NCBI GenBank assembly: GCA_016209665.1
Contig: JACQVT010000825.1
Span: 1-6,859, forward strand
Direction of reading: 5' to 3'
DNA from: Planctomycetota bacterium
Lineage (GTDB): Bacteria > Planctomycetota > Phycisphaerae > UBA1845 > PWPN01
DNA: 6,859 nucleotides
The notes beneath the pieces were generated by a model. That model did not search any database. It worked only from the letters and a program-made list of their open reading frames with translations, and had not been told where the DNA came from. How positions within the stretch are numbered: the stretch's first letter is position 1; every line of letters starts with the position of its first letter. This document shows positions 6,254-6,859 of this stretch, piece after piece. A program made the position numbers and the translations under genes.

Positions 6254-6259
6254 TGCTCG

Positions 6260-6859
6260 ATGGTCCATCGAGGTGATCTCGAGGTGTCGATGAGTCTGCT
6301 CGGAGTCTTGCTTTCCGCGAGTGCCGTGTTCGCCGCGGACGAAGGTCGGCGGCCCAACGTCGTGTTCATCCTGACGGACAACCAGAGCGCCTGGACCCTG
6401 GGCTGCTACGGCAACCCGGACATCCGCACACCGAACATCGACCGCCTGGCTGCCCAGGGCATCCGCTTCACGAATTGTTTTAGCTGCAACGCGGTGTGCT
6501 CGCCCACGCGGGCCACGTGTCTGACCGGCTTGATCCCCTCGCAGCATGGCGTGCATTCGTACCTGGGCGGCGGCGCGCTGGTGGGGCCGGACGCCTATTA
6601 CACGCTCGAGGAATTCCGAACGCTGCCCGCGATCCTCCACGAGGCCGGCTACATGTGCGGAATGACGGGAAAATGGCACCTTGGCGAATGCCTTCATCCG
6701 CAGGACGGGTTCACCGCGTGGGTCACCATGCCGACCGGCCACACGACCACCTTCTACGACGCCCAGGTCGTCGAAGACGGCAAGATTCGCAAGGAACCCA
6801 CGTACCTGACCGATTTCTGGACGCGACACGCGGTCCGTTTCATCGAGCAGAACAAGGAC
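6260..6859 (+). CDS. Secreted formylglycine-type sulfatase, N-terminal 200 residues, 3' end outside window
   Basis: Hydrolyses a sulfate ester, probably on a sulfated polysaccharide, after export. The frame is open from ATG 6260 to the right edge with no stop. Seen: a signal peptide (hydrophobic 13-25, likely cut near VFA-AD at 25/26); the alkaline-phosphatase-fold start RPNVVFILTDNQ (31-42); CYGNPDIRTPNIDRLA (49-64); the modification motif C80-S-P-T-R84 followed by ATCLTG; and TGKWHLG (136-142) with active-site K138 and H140. C80 should be converted to formylglycine, so a maturase must be encoded elsewhere. The metal site reads D40-N41 where many family members have two aspartates; TDNQ variants are, as I recall, frequent in planctomycete sulfatases. 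Full-length proteins are typically 450-550 residues. The region is rich in cysteine (49, 73, 76, 80, 87, 133, 144). Substrate cannot be told from this part. Confidence 0.92.
   Translation, partial: MVHRGDLEVSMSLLGVLLSASAVFAADEGRRPNVVFILTDNQSAWTLGCYGNPDIRTPNIDRLAAQGIRFTNCFSCNAVCSPTRATCLTGLIPSQHGVHSYLGGGALVGPDAYYTLEEFRTLPAILHEAGYMCGMTGKWHLGECLHPQDGFTAWVTMPTGHTTTFYDAQVVEDGKIRKEPTYLTDFWTRHAVRFIEQNKD

Larger units (their letters stand above)
6003..6259. promoter_or_regulatory. Divergent intergenic region between kinase and sulfatase genes
   Basis: This stretch of 257 bases has no convincing gene. Frames crossing it are arginine/proline-rich extensions of neighbours. It holds two small hairpins near the kinase: CCCCG/CGGGG (6061-6073) and CGCGGC/GCCGCG (6097-6114). 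The kinase side has an extended -10, and the sulfatase side has a poly-G hairpin. A possible but weak sulfatase promoter is TTGCCG (6175-6180) and TAAGCT (6197-6202), 16 bases apart. TGCCGTGT occurs at 6176-6183 and again at 6202-6209, possibly by chance. Confidence 0.5.

Noticed and set aside
6149..6829. Minus-strand 226-codon frame over the sulfatase
   Set aside because: It is antisense to the sulfatase active-site motifs and has no family features.

Overview
The window is a GC-rich piece of bacterial chromosome or metagenome contig. Its gene content points to a planctomycete or another member of the PVC group: a GH106-like glycoside hydrolase, a secreted formylglycine-type sulfatase, paired cysteine-cluster proteins and a large PAS hybrid histidine kinase. 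That assignment is inferred from gene content and codon usage; no rRNA or marker gene is present. No phage, insertion sequence, CRISPR, tRNA or rRNA was seen.

Layout: (1) 1-1332, plus strand, the C-terminal part of a GH106/alpha-L-rhamnosidase-like enzyme cut by the window edge. (2) 1333-1502, a convergent intergenic gap with a weak terminator-like hairpin and a nested dyad structure at 1389-1447. (3) 1503-2389, minus strand, two small cysteine-cluster (CxxCxxCC/YkgJ-like) genes joined by a GTGA stop/start overlap. A perfect TATAAT -10 box and a good ribosome binding site lie upstream. (4) 2505-3218, plus strand, a DedA-family membrane protein, diverging from the cysteine-cluster pair. (5) 3234-6002, minus strand, a 922-residue membrane hybrid sensor kinase (external sensor, two PAS, HisKA, HATPase, receiver), converging on dedA with 15 bases between stops. 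(6) 6003-6259, a divergent regulatory gap with an extended -10 for the kinase and a ten-G tract in a hairpin just before the sulfatase ribosome binding site. (7) 6260 to the right edge, plus strand, the first 200 codons of a secreted sulfatase.

How the genes fit together: the hydrolase and sulfatase at the two ends suit a lifestyle of degrading sulfated, deoxysugar-rich polysaccharides. The kinase diverges from the sulfatase and could sense an external signal, but it has no DNA-binding output and no target is shown. The cysteine-cluster pair and DedA look like separate housekeeping or accessory units.

No convincing new multi-gene system was found. The items most worth a second look are the coupled cysteine-cluster pair, the rare-codon tandem repeat inside the kinase sensor domain, the apparent missing segment in the hydrolase, the nested dyad at 1389-1447 and the poly-G leader of the sulfatase.
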